Shown in pieces: positions 40,576 through 48,401 of a stretch of DNA of 64,000 bases. The translations under genes were made by a program, and so were the position numbers. The DNA is taken from positions 1 through 64,000 of the forward strand of contig JAACJQ010000101.1 of the NCBI GenBank assembly GCA_016879935.1. The letters are read 5' to 3'. This DNA is from Archangiaceae bacterium. GTDB lineage: Bacteria > Myxococcota > Myxococcia > Myxococcales > Myxococcaceae. The number at the start of each line of letters is the position of its first letter. Position 1 is the first letter of the stretch. Under the pieces are notes generated by a model. The model saw only the letters and a list, made by a program, of their open reading frames with translations. It made no database searches and was not told the origin of the DNA.

Positions 40576-41493
40576 ATGGACCTCGAGGCCGGGATTCAGC
40601 AGCTCAAGAAGGACCTCAACGCCGTCATTCTCGCGCACTACTACCAGGAGTCGGAGATTCAGGACGTCGCCGACTTCGTGGGTGACTCGCTCGCGCTCGC
40701 GCAGCAGGCCGAGAAGACGAAGGCCGACGTGATCGTCTTCTGTGGCGTTCACTTCATGGCCGAGACCGCGAAGATCCTGAACCCGGGCAAGCTCGTGTTG
40801 CTGCCCGATCTCGCCGCTGGCTGCTCGCTCTCCGATCGCTGTCCACCCGGCCCGTTCAAGGCCTTCAAGGACAAGCACCCCGATCACTTCGTCGTCACCT
40901 ACGTGAACTCGTCAGCGGCGGTGAAGGCGTTGTCGGACGTGATCGTCACGAGTTCGAACGCGGTGAAGATCGTCGACCGCATTCCGAAAGACCGGAAGAT
41001 TCTCTTCGCGCCCGATCAGCACCTCGGCCGCTACGTGATGAAGCAGACGGGCCGCGACATGGTGCTGTGGCCGGGTGCCTGCATGGTGCACGAGATCTTC
41101 AGTGAGAAGCGGCTCGTGCAGCTCAAGGTCGAGCACCCCGACGCCGACGTGATCGCGCACCCCGAGTGTGAAGCGCCGGTGCTCGCGCTCGCCGACTACA
41201 TCGGCTCGACGAAGCAGCTGCTCGAGTACACGCAGTCGAGCGCGAAGCAGAAGTTCATCGTGGTGACCGAGGCCGGCATCATTCACCAGATGCAGCTGAA
41301 GAGCCCGGGCAAGACCTTCGTGCCGGCGCCGCCCGACAATGGCTGCGCGTGCAACGAGTGCCCGCACATGCGGCTAAACACGATGGAGAAGCTCTACCGC
41401 TGCATGAAGGACAAGACGCCCAACCTCGATCTCGCCCCGCCGCTGCGCGAGGCCGCGTATGCGCCGCTCAAGCGCATGCTGGAGTGGAGCTGA
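40576..41493 (+). CDS. nadA: Quinolinate synthase A
   Basis: NadA condenses iminoaspartate with dihydroxyacetone phosphate to quinolinate in de novo NAD synthesis. The start ([20 protein letters not shown]) carries the family A-H-Y-Y-Q motif. The three [4Fe-4S] cysteines are visible in [20 protein letters not shown] and a C-terminal CACNECPHM segment. The length of 305 residues matches the short NadA type. Neither nadB nor nadC is in the window; the gene lies instead in an apparent operon with zinc-ribbon proteins. Confidence 0.95.
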   Translation: MDLEAGIQQLKKDLNAVILAHYYQESEIQDVADFVGDSLALAQQAEKTKADVIVFCGVHFMAETAKILNPGKLVLLPDLAAGCSLSDRCPPGPFKAFKDKHPDHFVVTYVNSSAAVKALSDVIVTSSNAVKIVDRIPKDRKILFAPDQHLGRYVMKQTGRDMVLWPGACMVHEIFSEKRLVQLKVEHPDADVIAHPECEAPVLALADYIGSTKQLLEYTQSSAKQKFIVVTEAGIIHQMQLKSPGKTFVPAPPDNGCACNECPHMRLNTMEKLYRCMKDKTPNLDLAPPLREAAYAPLKRMLEWS

Positions 41494-41495
41494 GC

Positions 41496-42032
41496 ATGTA
41501 CCAATTCATCTCGAAGCCCGCGTGGACGCTGGTCGACGCGAAGAAGGGCGACCTGCCGCCCGAACCGTACGTGGCGCTCCAGAGCCCCGCCGCGTCACCG
41601 GAGATCTTCTCGAAGGCGCTCGCGCGCGTGGAGTACCGCACGGGCACACTGGTCGCGCGCATCGAAGAGGCGACGGCCGGCGCGAAGGGGCAGGTGCCGG
41701 TGTTCAAGCCCCCCAACGATCTGCCCGCGCTGCTGCGTACGGCCGATCAACTGCTCACGGTCGCCCGACAGCAGGCTGGAGCGCGGGCGAGCGTGTGGCG
41801 CTGCACGTGTGGCACCCGCTACGCCGTTCCCTTCTCGCTGATGCGGCCGGTGTCGATTCGCTGCGAGCGCTGTGGCCACACGCTCGATCTCGACCCGACC
41901 GCGGCGGGCGAGTCTCACATCGCCGACCCGATCACGGCCGAGGTGAACGAGTACCGCAAGGCCGTGTCGGCGCTCTTCCGAGAGGCGATGGCGCGCGGCT
42001 GGCCGGTGCTGGTGTCGAAGGTGGAGTCGTAG
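41496..42032 (+). CDS. Unrecognised protein with a C-terminal-half zinc ribbon, 178 aa
   Basis: ATG 41496 lies 2 bases after the nadA stop. A helical N-terminal half contains SPAASPEIFSKALARVEYR. A zinc-ribbon-like segment has C-x-C (WRCTCGTRYAV) and C-x2-C (IRCERCGHTLDL), near residues 102-130. A short helical tail follows. No membrane segment is seen and the function is unknown. Confidence 0.75.
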   Translation: MYQFISKPAWTLVDAKKGDLPPEPYVALQSPAASPEIFSKALARVEYRTGTLVARIEEATAGAKGQVPVFKPPNDLPALLRTADQLLTVARQQAGARASVWRCTCGTRYAVPFSLMRPVSIRCERCGHTLDLDPTAAGESHIADPITAEVNEYRKAVSALFREAMARGWPVLVSKVES

Positions 42033-42038
42033 TCTTCG

Positions 42039-42836
42039 ATGCGCCGAAGCACCCTCGATCTCATCCGCTGTCCGTCGTGCAACGCGGGCAGTCTCGTTCC
42101 TGACGACGACATCGCAGAGCCCGCGCTCATCTTCGGGCCGGTGCGCTGTCTGGGGTGCCGCTCGACGTGGGCGGTGCACGAAGGCCTCATCGATCTCGCG
42201 CCCGATCGCCAGAAGGTGAAGGGCCTGCAGCAGGCCATGGAGCTGCCGTGGGTGGCGCGTTCGTGGGAGCGCTACGTGCGGCCAGCCGTCGACGCGGTGC
42301 TGACGCGCGGGCAGCTCGATCGCGACAGCGAGTACGTGGCCATGCGCTCGATGCTGGGCACGCCGAACGGGCCGGTGATCGATCTCGGCTGCGGGCCGGG
42401 GTTGTTCCTCAAGAAGCTCGTGCGCGATCTGCCGAACGTGAGCGTGATCGGCGTCGATATCTCGCGGCCGATGATCGAGGAGGCGATGGCGCAGTTTCGC
42501 GAGCTGCAGCTTGCCGCCGATTTCGTGCGCGCCGAAGCGCCTCCCCTGCCCTTCTTGAACGCGTGTCTCGGCGGAGTGCTCGCGAGCGGCATGGTGCACT
42601 TCGTTGAAGATCTCGGCGGCCTGTTGACCGAGGCGCGCCGAGCCCTGAAGCCGCGCGGCAAGTTCGTGGCGAGCACGTATGACTCGTCCGGCCCCGCGAA
42701 GCGGCTGCATCAGAGCGCCGGGCTGTTTCCCCGCAGCGAAGACGAGCTCAAGCGCGCAGCCGAGGGCGCCGGGTTCATCAAGTTCGAACGCATTCGCACC
42801 GGGCCAGTGATGGTCTGGAGCGCGGAGCTTCCATGA
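42039..42836 (+). CDS. Class I SAM-dependent methyltransferase with N-terminal zinc ribbon, 265 aa
   Basis: The N-terminal Trm112-like ribbon has C-P-S-C (11-14) and C-L-G-C (37-40). The Rossmann methyltransferase core has motif I VIDLGCGPGLFLKKL, acidic loop VIGVDISRPMIEEA and a Methyltransf_11-type segment LASGMVHFVEDLGGLL with ALKPRGKFVAS. The ribbon-plus-methyltransferase layout resembles RlmA-type rRNA enzymes and ubiquinone-type enzymes; the substrate cannot be set. The last bases overlap the next gene (ATGA). Confidence 0.87.
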   Translation: MRRSTLDLIRCPSCNAGSLVPDDDIAEPALIFGPVRCLGCRSTWAVHEGLIDLAPDRQKVKGLQQAMELPWVARSWERYVRPAVDAVLTRGQLDRDSEYVAMRSMLGTPNGPVIDLGCGPGLFLKKLVRDLPNVSVIGVDISRPMIEEAMAQFRELQLAADFVRAEAPPLPFLNACLGGVLASGMVHFVEDLGGLLTEARRALKPRGKFVASTYDSSGPAKRLHQSAGLFPRSEDELKRAAEGAGFIKFERIRTGPVMVWSAELP

Positions 42837-43108
42837 TGAGCATCGGGCTGGGTGAGCTGTTGGTGATCGCGGTGATTCTGGCGATGCCTGTGCTCGCCGT
42901 TCTCGGCATCGTGCTCCTCGTGAAGGGCACGAAGGACAAGACGAACCTGGGCATCAACTTCACGATCCCCAGCGCGTGCCCGAAGTGCGCGGCTCCGTTG
43001 CCCGCCGTGCGGGTGCCGAAGAACTTTCGCCAGATGATGTTCGGCGGGTGGACCTGCTCGGGCTGCGGGGTCGAGCTCGACAAGTGGGGCCGCGAACTCA
43101 CGAAGTGA
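42833..43108 (+). CDS. Small membrane protein with cytoplasmic zinc ribbon, 91 aa
   Basis: One N-terminal membrane helix (about 6-30, LLVIAVILAMPVLAVLGIVL) is followed by a ribbon with C-P-K-C (49-52) and C-S-G-C (75-78). ATG 42833 overlaps the methyltransferase stop. It closes the run of nadA, a ribbon protein, a methyltransferase and this gene. Confidence 0.75.
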   Translation: MMSIGLGELLVIAVILAMPVLAVLGIVLLVKGTKDKTNLGINFTIPSACPKCAAPLPAVRVPKNFRQMMFGGWTCSGCGVELDKWGRELTK

Positions 43109-43318
43109 GCGGAGCCGGAGTCATCTGGGTTCCTCCGCCTTCCAAGGTCGGACTCGTTCGAGGGCGCAGACGGGTTCGTCCGAAAGCACGAGACTGTGAT
43201 CGCACTGATCACCGTCCCATCGGGAGCGGTCGACGCGCCTGCGGCAACACGATCTCACTCGCTGAACTCAGCGTTCGAGCGGCTTCAGATCGAAAACTGG
43301 TTGGGGTGACCGACCCGC

Positions 43319-43600
43319 TTAGATGAAGACGCCGCCACGAGCATCGTGACGAGCGGTCTCAGGCAGGCGGGTCTTCTCGGAGCTGCCCTTCAGCGACTCG
43401 AGCATCGTCGGCTTGGCGTGCGCTCCACAGTTCTTGCACTTGCACTGACCGCGGGGGCACGTGCAGTCCGCCGCGCTCTTGCAGTTGCAGGTGGCCGAGG
43501 TGCGCTCACCCAGCATCGGGCGATCAATCGGAGACGCGAACGCGAATGAGGCAAAGCCCATCGAAACCGCAGCAACCTTGATGAACGATGACGTGCGCAT
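43319..43600 (-). CDS. Secreted Cys-rich metallothionein-like peptide, 93 aa
   Basis: The signal peptide MRTSSFIKVAAVSMGFASFAFA is followed by a compact cluster of eight cysteines, C-N-C-x5-C-T-C-x4-C-K-C-x2-C, at about residues 38-58. The C-x-C density recalls bacterial metallothioneins. Unlike them, the protein appears exported, and its 35-residue tail is Cys-free. The coding-strand ribosome-binding site AAAGGA precedes ATG 43600. Extracellular or periplasmic metal binding is likely but unproven; disulfide bonding is an alternative. Confidence 0.72.
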   Translation of the reverse strand: MRTSSFIKVAAVSMGFASFAFASPIDRPMLGERTSATCNCKSAADCTCPRGQCKCKNCGAHAKPTMLESLKGSSEKTRLPETARHDARGGVFI

Positions 43601-43690
43601 GAGGCGTCCTTTCTCCGACTGGTGTGCGACCTACATCACCCCCGAGGTGCTTGCCAAGTGCAGCCAAAGCAAAGAAGGTCCGCCGCCTTC

Positions 43691-45244
43691 GTGACGCCCG
43701 CCCTGCTACGCCTGACGCCAACCCACTGGGCCTGGATTGTGGCCTTACTCTGCGGGGTTGCGCCGCTGTTCGCGACCCAGGCCCTGCCGCTCGTCGACCT
43801 GCCGCAGCACCTGCACCTCATCTCGGTGCTGCACCGCCTCGACGATCTCTCAACGCTCTTCCCCGACGTCTTCGAGCGTCGCGTTCAACTGACGCCGTAC
43901 CTTGGCTACTACTACGTCGTCTCGTGGCTGAACTGGCTCCTGCCGCTCGAACTCGCGAACCGGCTCTTCCTCGCCGCGTACGTCGCGGGTCTGCCGCTCT
44001 CGCTCGCGTTCCTGCTCAAGACGCTCAAGCGCCCGACGTGGCCTGCGCTGCTCTCGATTCCCTTCGCGTACGGAGACAGCTTCGCGTGGGGCTTCTTGAA
44101 CTACTGCACCGCGCTGCCGCTCGCGTTCCTCACCTGCGCGTTCTTCGTGCGCACGATCGAAGACGCGCCCAGGCGACGGAATTGGGCCATCGCGCTCGGA
44201 GCCGCGCTCGTCTCGGTGCTCCTCTTCCACGTGCAGGTGTTCGCCTGGCTCGGCGTCGCCCTGCCCTTCCTGCTGCTGACGACTCCGGCCCCCGAAGGCG
44301 TGAAGCACTGGAGGTCGCGCGTGCCCGCGATTCTCGGCGTGCTCCCAGGTGTGCTGCTCTTCATCGCGTGGATCGGGCTTCGCGTCGGTGAGCCGGCGGA
44401 GATCGCTCCGGGCCAGCCGTGGAAGTCGTGGGGCCCGATGCTGTCGAAGGAGAACCTCGCGTGGAAGACGTTCGATCAGAACCGCGACGAGTTCCTTCCG
44501 ACGCTGGGCAACATGCTGCCCGATGGCAGTGATCAGCTCGCGGTGAAGGTCGCCTTCGCGCTCGCGGTGCTGGGCGTCGTGCTCGCGCTCGCCACGGGTC
44601 GTGATCAGAAAGACGGCGTCGTAGCGCGCTGGAGAATCGTCGGGCTCGCGGGGCTCGGCGTGCTGCTCTACTTCGCGCTGCCCTTCGATATTCGCGGGTA
44701 CATGTACTACCTGAACACGCGCTACGCGCACCTCGCGGCCGCGCTGATCGTCGCGTGTGTTCCCCCACTCAAGAAGGAGTGGACCGATCGCACGGTGTGG
44801 CTCGGCGTCGCGCTCGCGGCGCTGACGGCCTGGCCGCTGTGGAAGGGCTTCAAGGAGTTCGACGCCGAGTCGAAGCCGCTCGCCGAACTCGCCGCCGATG
44901 CTGCTGCGAAGCCGCGCGTGATGGGCCTCGTCTTCGCGCCGGGCTCTCGCGTGATGACGCACCCCGTGTACCTGCACGCGTCGACGGTCATCGCTCGCGA
45001 ACGTGGTGGCCTCACGAACTTCTCGTTCGCGCTCACGCCGCACTCACCGCTCAAGTACCGCGGAGAGCCGCCGCCGACGTTCCCCAGCGAGTGGGACCCG
45101 CGGCCCTGGTCGCAGTACGCGAGCAGCTACGATCACTTCCTGGTGCGGGGCGTTCACCCCTCGCAGCTCTTCGGCGCGCGGCTCGACTCCGACTTCTTCA
45201 TCGCCGGCCAGCGCGGAGACTTCTTCCTCGTTCGAAGGCGCTGA
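43691..45244 (+). CDS. Polytopic GT-C-like membrane protein, 517 aa
   Basis: About ten hydrophobic helices are spread over the protein, with an early non-membrane loop ALPLVDLPQHLHLISVL where GT-C glycosyltransferases carry their acidic catalytic motif. A soluble C-terminal ~110 residues follow. I chose GTG 43691, since the 23 upstream in-frame codons are charged and precede no signal. A role as a polyprenyl-phosphate-sugar-dependent glycosyltransferase is plausible by layout, not by a decisive motif. Confidence 0.75.
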   Translation: MTPALLRLTPTHWAWIVALLCGVAPLFATQALPLVDLPQHLHLISVLHRLDDLSTLFPDVFERRVQLTPYLGYYYVVSWLNWLLPLELANRLFLAAYVAGLPLSLAFLLKTLKRPTWPALLSIPFAYGDSFAWGFLNYCTALPLAFLTCAFFVRTIEDAPRRRNWAIALGAALVSVLLFHVQVFAWLGVALPFLLLTTPAPEGVKHWRSRVPAILGVLPGVLLFIAWIGLRVGEPAEIAPGQPWKSWGPMLSKENLAWKTFDQNRDEFLPTLGNMLPDGSDQLAVKVAFALAVLGVVLALATGRDQKDGVVARWRIVGLAGLGVLLYFALPFDIRGYMYYLNTRYAHLAAALIVACVPPLKKEWTDRTVWLGVALAALTAWPLWKGFKEFDAESKPLAELAADAAAKPRVMGLVFAPGSRVMTHPVYLHASTVIARERGGLTNFSFALTPHSPLKYRGEPPPTFPSEWDPRPWSQYASSYDHFLVRGVHPSQLFGARLDSDFFIAGQRGDFFLVRRR

Positions 45245-45263
45245 CCTTGTAGATTCCACCGTC

Positions 45264-46322
45264 ATGAGCGACTTCCTCTCGATGACGGCGGCACAGGTCG
45301 AAGCCCTTCCCGAAGCGAAAGCGGCCGAGGTGCTCGCGGCGTGGGTGAAGGCGAAGCAGACGTCACTGCCCGAAGCGCTGGTGCAGTCCAAGTCGAAGCC
45401 GCACGCGAAGCTCGCGAAGAAGGCGCTCTACCAGCTCAAGTCGGGTGGAGCCGCCGTCGCCGACGTGAAGCCGGCCACCACCGACACCGTCGCGCCGCTG
45501 CCCTCGAAGGAAGACGACGCGATGCTGGGCACGATGTCTCCCGTGCTGGGCACTGGCGATCGCGCGCTCTTCTTCGCGCGCCCGCTGCGCAACGCCGGCG
45601 GCATCGAGATCTACCAGGCGATCATCAGCGACGAGTTCGGCATCGTGCAGTTCGATCGCGCGCAGACGAACCGCGCGACCTACCGCACGCGCATCAAGGA
45701 GCTCCGCGCGCAGACCGACATGTCGCTCGTCTTCGTGCCGCTCGAGCGCATCGTCGAAGAGCTCGGCCGCGCGATGACGCTCAACGATCGCAGCCGCACC
45801 AACATCCCCGCCGAGATGGCTGACGGCCTCACCCGCCTCGGCGTGGTGCCGCTCGACCCCGACTGGAAGGTGCCTCCGCTCGAGAGCGGTGACGCGAAGG
45901 CCATCGCAGCCTCCGCAAAGCTGCATGACGAAGCCGAGATCAAGCAGTGGATGCCGCCCGAGAAGGACCTGACCGCGATGGCCGATCACGCCGCCGAGGT
46001 GAAAGACGACGCCGCGAAGCAACAGGCGAAGGCGGCCGAGCTCGCTGCTGCGTTCTTCACGCCCGCGCTGCGACAGATCTACGGCCGCCGCGTCTGGTCG
46101 ATGGGCGAGCTGTTCGAGGCGACCAACCGCGCCGAAGCCGCAGCGCTCGCTCGCGCCACCGCGCGCCACGTCTTCCACACAGCCGAGGGCTCGCCCTTCG
46201 CCACGCAGCTCTTCGTGAAGGCGTTCGAGCTGGCCTCGAAGCCCAACCCGGCCGACCTGCTGAAGGATCTGCTCGCCAAGGCGCCGGCAGCTCCGAAGCT
46301 GGCAGCGCCCGAGCTGAAGTAG
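45264..46322 (+). CDS. Unrecognised cytoplasmic protein, 352 aa
   Basis: ATG 45264 begins MSDFLSMTAAQVEALPEAKA. The N-terminal ~75 residues are helical and Ala/Lys rich. The centre is mixed alpha/beta (LFFARPLRNAGGIEIYQAII), and the C-terminal third is helical. No signal, membrane helix or metal motif is visible. It lies 19 bases after the GT-C-like gene. No family recognised. Confidence 0.78.
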   Translation: MSDFLSMTAAQVEALPEAKAAEVLAAWVKAKQTSLPEALVQSKSKPHAKLAKKALYQLKSGGAAVADVKPATTDTVAPLPSKEDDAMLGTMSPVLGTGDRALFFARPLRNAGGIEIYQAIISDEFGIVQFDRAQTNRATYRTRIKELRAQTDMSLVFVPLERIVEELGRAMTLNDRSRTNIPAEMADGLTRLGVVPLDPDWKVPPLESGDAKAIAASAKLHDEAEIKQWMPPEKDLTAMADHAAEVKDDAAKQQAKAAELAAAFFTPALRQIYGRRVWSMGELFEATNRAEAAALARATARHVFHTAEGSPFATQLFVKAFELASKPNPADLLKDLLAKAPAAPKLAAPELK

Positions 46323-46362
46323 CGCCTCACCGCGGGGCTTCAGCTGAAGACGTCACGGCAGT

Positions 46363-46965
46363 TCAGCGCAGCTTCGAGACGGTGTTGCGGTTGCCGTTGC
46401 TCGACACCTTCGGGTTCTTGCCCTTCGCACCAGCCGCCCACTGAATCTGGTTGGAGTCGCCGTTCGCGGTGATGGCCTGAACCGAGTCGATGGTGATGCG
46501 GTTGCGCGCGCCGTTGACGTGCAGGTCCTTGCAGGGCCCGTGGAACGTCAGCACGTTCGAGTCTCCGTTGACGATGATCTGCTGATCGGCGCCGCAGGTG
46601 TGCTCGAGCGTGCGGCTGTCGTCCTGAATCACCAGATCCTCGTCGTCATCACCGACCTCGGTCGCGGGTGCCGGCTGCACGACGACGGCTGGTTGGGCTG
46701 CGGGCGCAGGTGCATTCACCGTCACCGTTCCCGGCTTCGTCTCGACGCGCACCGCCTGGCCGTCGGTCTGCACCGTCGTCTGCCCCGCCTTGACGTTCAC
46801 CTTCCCCGACTTTCCGGTCTTCACCGACGTGCCCTGAGCGTTGACCTGTACGGCAGTGCCTCCGGTCTCGACCTGCACCTCGCCGGAGCCGGTCTGAACC
46901 TTCACCTGCTGCGCGAGCGCGACCGTCGACGTGAGGAAGATGAGAGTGACGAAGAGAGTCCGCAT
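46363..46965 (-). CDS. Secreted DUF3060-like protein, 200 aa
   Basis: The signal peptide MRTLFVTLIFLTSTVALAQ is followed by a Val/Thr/Gly-rich strand repeat (about 20-85; V-Q-T/V-E-T patterns) and an acidic linker. The C-terminal DUF3060-like module (about 120-200) has ladder-type N-G-D-S-N and N-G-x-x-N turns (VNGDSNVLTFHG, ANGDSNQIQW). Two cysteines flank the first ladder. It is probably an exported parallel-beta protein. The ligand is unknown. Confidence 0.8.
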   Translation of the reverse strand: MRTLFVTLIFLTSTVALAQQVKVQTGSGEVQVETGGTAVQVNAQGTSVKTGKSGKVNVKAGQTTVQTDGQAVRVETKPGTVTVNAPAPAAQPAVVVQPAPATEVGDDDEDLVIQDDSRTLEHTCGADQQIIVNGDSNVLTFHGPCKDLHVNGARNRITIDSVQAITANGDSNQIQWAAGAKGKNPKVSSNGNRNTVSKLR

Positions 46966-47029
46966 GGCATGCCTCCGGTGGGGTTCCCGACAAAGGGTGC
47001 CACCCTCGACGACGCCGGTGTGAACTTCT

Positions 47030-48364
47030 TCACGACTCGAAGACGGTAAGCCACCCGTCGGCTTGCACGCCCTCGTTCGCCAGCGGCACGGGCTGGTCGT
47101 GCTCGTCCAAAACCGTGACTTCGATCAAGGCGCCGACGGGCCGAACGAGCTCGATCGTGAGTGGCTCGATCAACTGCGCCAGCGAGGTCGAGGCGATGAT
47201 CGGCGACTGGCCTCGAACGCGCACGGCCACCCTCCAGGCGCGGTACGGCGGCGCGCTGCCGCGGTTGTGAAGCAGCACCTCGAGGCGATTCTGCGAGCGA
47301 ACGACCTGATGAACGTACGGCCGCGTGCCCGACAGCGAGAGGTACTCGTCGACGGCCGGCCGATACGCCGCAGGCACGGGCCGGCTCTTGTTGTTGATGA
47401 ACGAGACGTGGTGCTCGAGCGCCCACTTCATGAGCCACCGCACCTGCGCGACGTCGTAGCCGAGCACACCCCACGCGCTCATCTCACCGCACGTCTCCAC
47501 CGCGACCGGAGCCCGCTTCCACGCCTCGAACGCGCCTGCCTTCTCGAGCTGCTGCTCGTAGAAGTCGTCATGGTGGTTCCAGCCCTGGCGAAGGTCGCCC
47601 CAGCAATCGGCTCTCCACCCGAAGCCGAGCGCGAGCGCTTCTTTCAGCGGAGCGCCGTCGTCTTCGACCGCGCCGATCTGCATCAGTACCGGCGTGCGTT
47701 TGAACGCCTTCGAGAACGCCTGGAAGATTCGCGTGCGCGCGCTGGCCGAGGGCATCGCGGTGCCTGCGTTCGCGTAGGCCCACTCGCCCGCGTCTCCGAC
47801 GAACCCGATGTCGACGTGATCGAGGCGTTCATCGCCGTCGTAGCGGGCGCCGAGCGCAGCCACCGTGCGCTCCATCGCCTCGAGGAACTGCGGCGAGTCG
47901 TAGTCAGGGCTGAAGGAGCGCGCACCGTCTCTTCGTGCGCCCCAGCTGCCTCCTTCAATCCACTCTGGCACGCGTCGAGCGCCGCCCTCTTCGGGCATCA
48001 CGCGAAACGCGAAGCGTTGGCCGTCGGCCGTGGCGCTCTGCATCGCGGCGTCGATCAGCTCGAAGCGCACCGCACCGGCGGCGGGCTCGAGCTCGTTCCA
48101 CCAGAAGCGGTCGTAGCGAACGGGGGAGCGCGGGTGTTTGTCAGCAGACAGCGCCGAGCCGGTGGTGTGGAAGCTCGTGAAGCCGTGGCGCGCGTCGGGG
48201 AGTATCGCGTTCGACTCCACGCCGCAGAAGGTGTCGGCGCCGGCGACGCACACTGGCAGTGATGGTCTCGACGACAGGGCGCCCGGCTCGAGTCGATGAC
48301 CGACGGGGGCCTCACGACAGCCCACGGCCAGCGCTCCCAACAGCAGCAGGTGTCTCACGCTCAC
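47030..48364 (-). CDS. Lipoprotein resembling DUF4832-type glycoside-hydrolase-like proteins, 444 aa
   Basis: GTG 48364 starts a lipoprotein signal (MSVRHLLLLGALAVGC). The upstream frame stays open but would overlap the kinase gene. The body looks like a TIM-barrel glycoside-hydrolase relative: FTSFHTTGSALSADKHPRSP early, RYDRFWWNELEPAAG, and a long central region with DIGFVGDAGEWAYANAG and an E/D-rich WGVLGYDVAQVRWLM. A C-terminal beta-sandwich follows. It is probably attached to the outer membrane and acts on a polysaccharide; catalytic residues are not assignable by eye. Confidence 0.75.
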   Translation of the reverse strand: MSVRHLLLLGALAVGCREAPVGHRLEPGALSSRPSLPVCVAGADTFCGVESNAILPDARHGFTSFHTTGSALSADKHPRSPVRYDRFWWNELEPAAGAVRFELIDAAMQSATADGQRFAFRVMPEEGGARRVPEWIEGGSWGARRDGARSFSPDYDSPQFLEAMERTVAALGARYDGDERLDHVDIGFVGDAGEWAYANAGTAMPSASARTRIFQAFSKAFKRTPVLMQIGAVEDDGAPLKEALALGFGWRADCWGDLRQGWNHHDDFYEQQLEKAGAFEAWKRAPVAVETCGEMSAWGVLGYDVAQVRWLMKWALEHHVSFINNKSRPVPAAYRPAVDEYLSLSGTRPYVHQVVRSQNRLEVLLHNRGSAPPYRAWRVAVRVRGQSPIIASTSLAQLIEPLTIELVRPVGALIEVTVLDEHDQPVPLANEGVQADGWLTVFES

Positions 48365-48401
48365 CCCAGACCGACACCGCGGCGCTGGAAAACGGAAAAC
48401 G

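Noticed and set aside
43109-43318. Weak hairpins (for example CGCTGA-AC-TCAGCG at 43260) as terminators
   Set aside because: Stems are short, the loop is only 2 bases and no U tract follows; not strong enough to annotate.
47063-48262. 399-residue frame antisense to the glycoside-hydrolase-like lipoprotein
   Set aside because: It is Arg/Val/His-rich, lacks a start signal, and the opposite strand has a lipoprotein signal and coherent domain.
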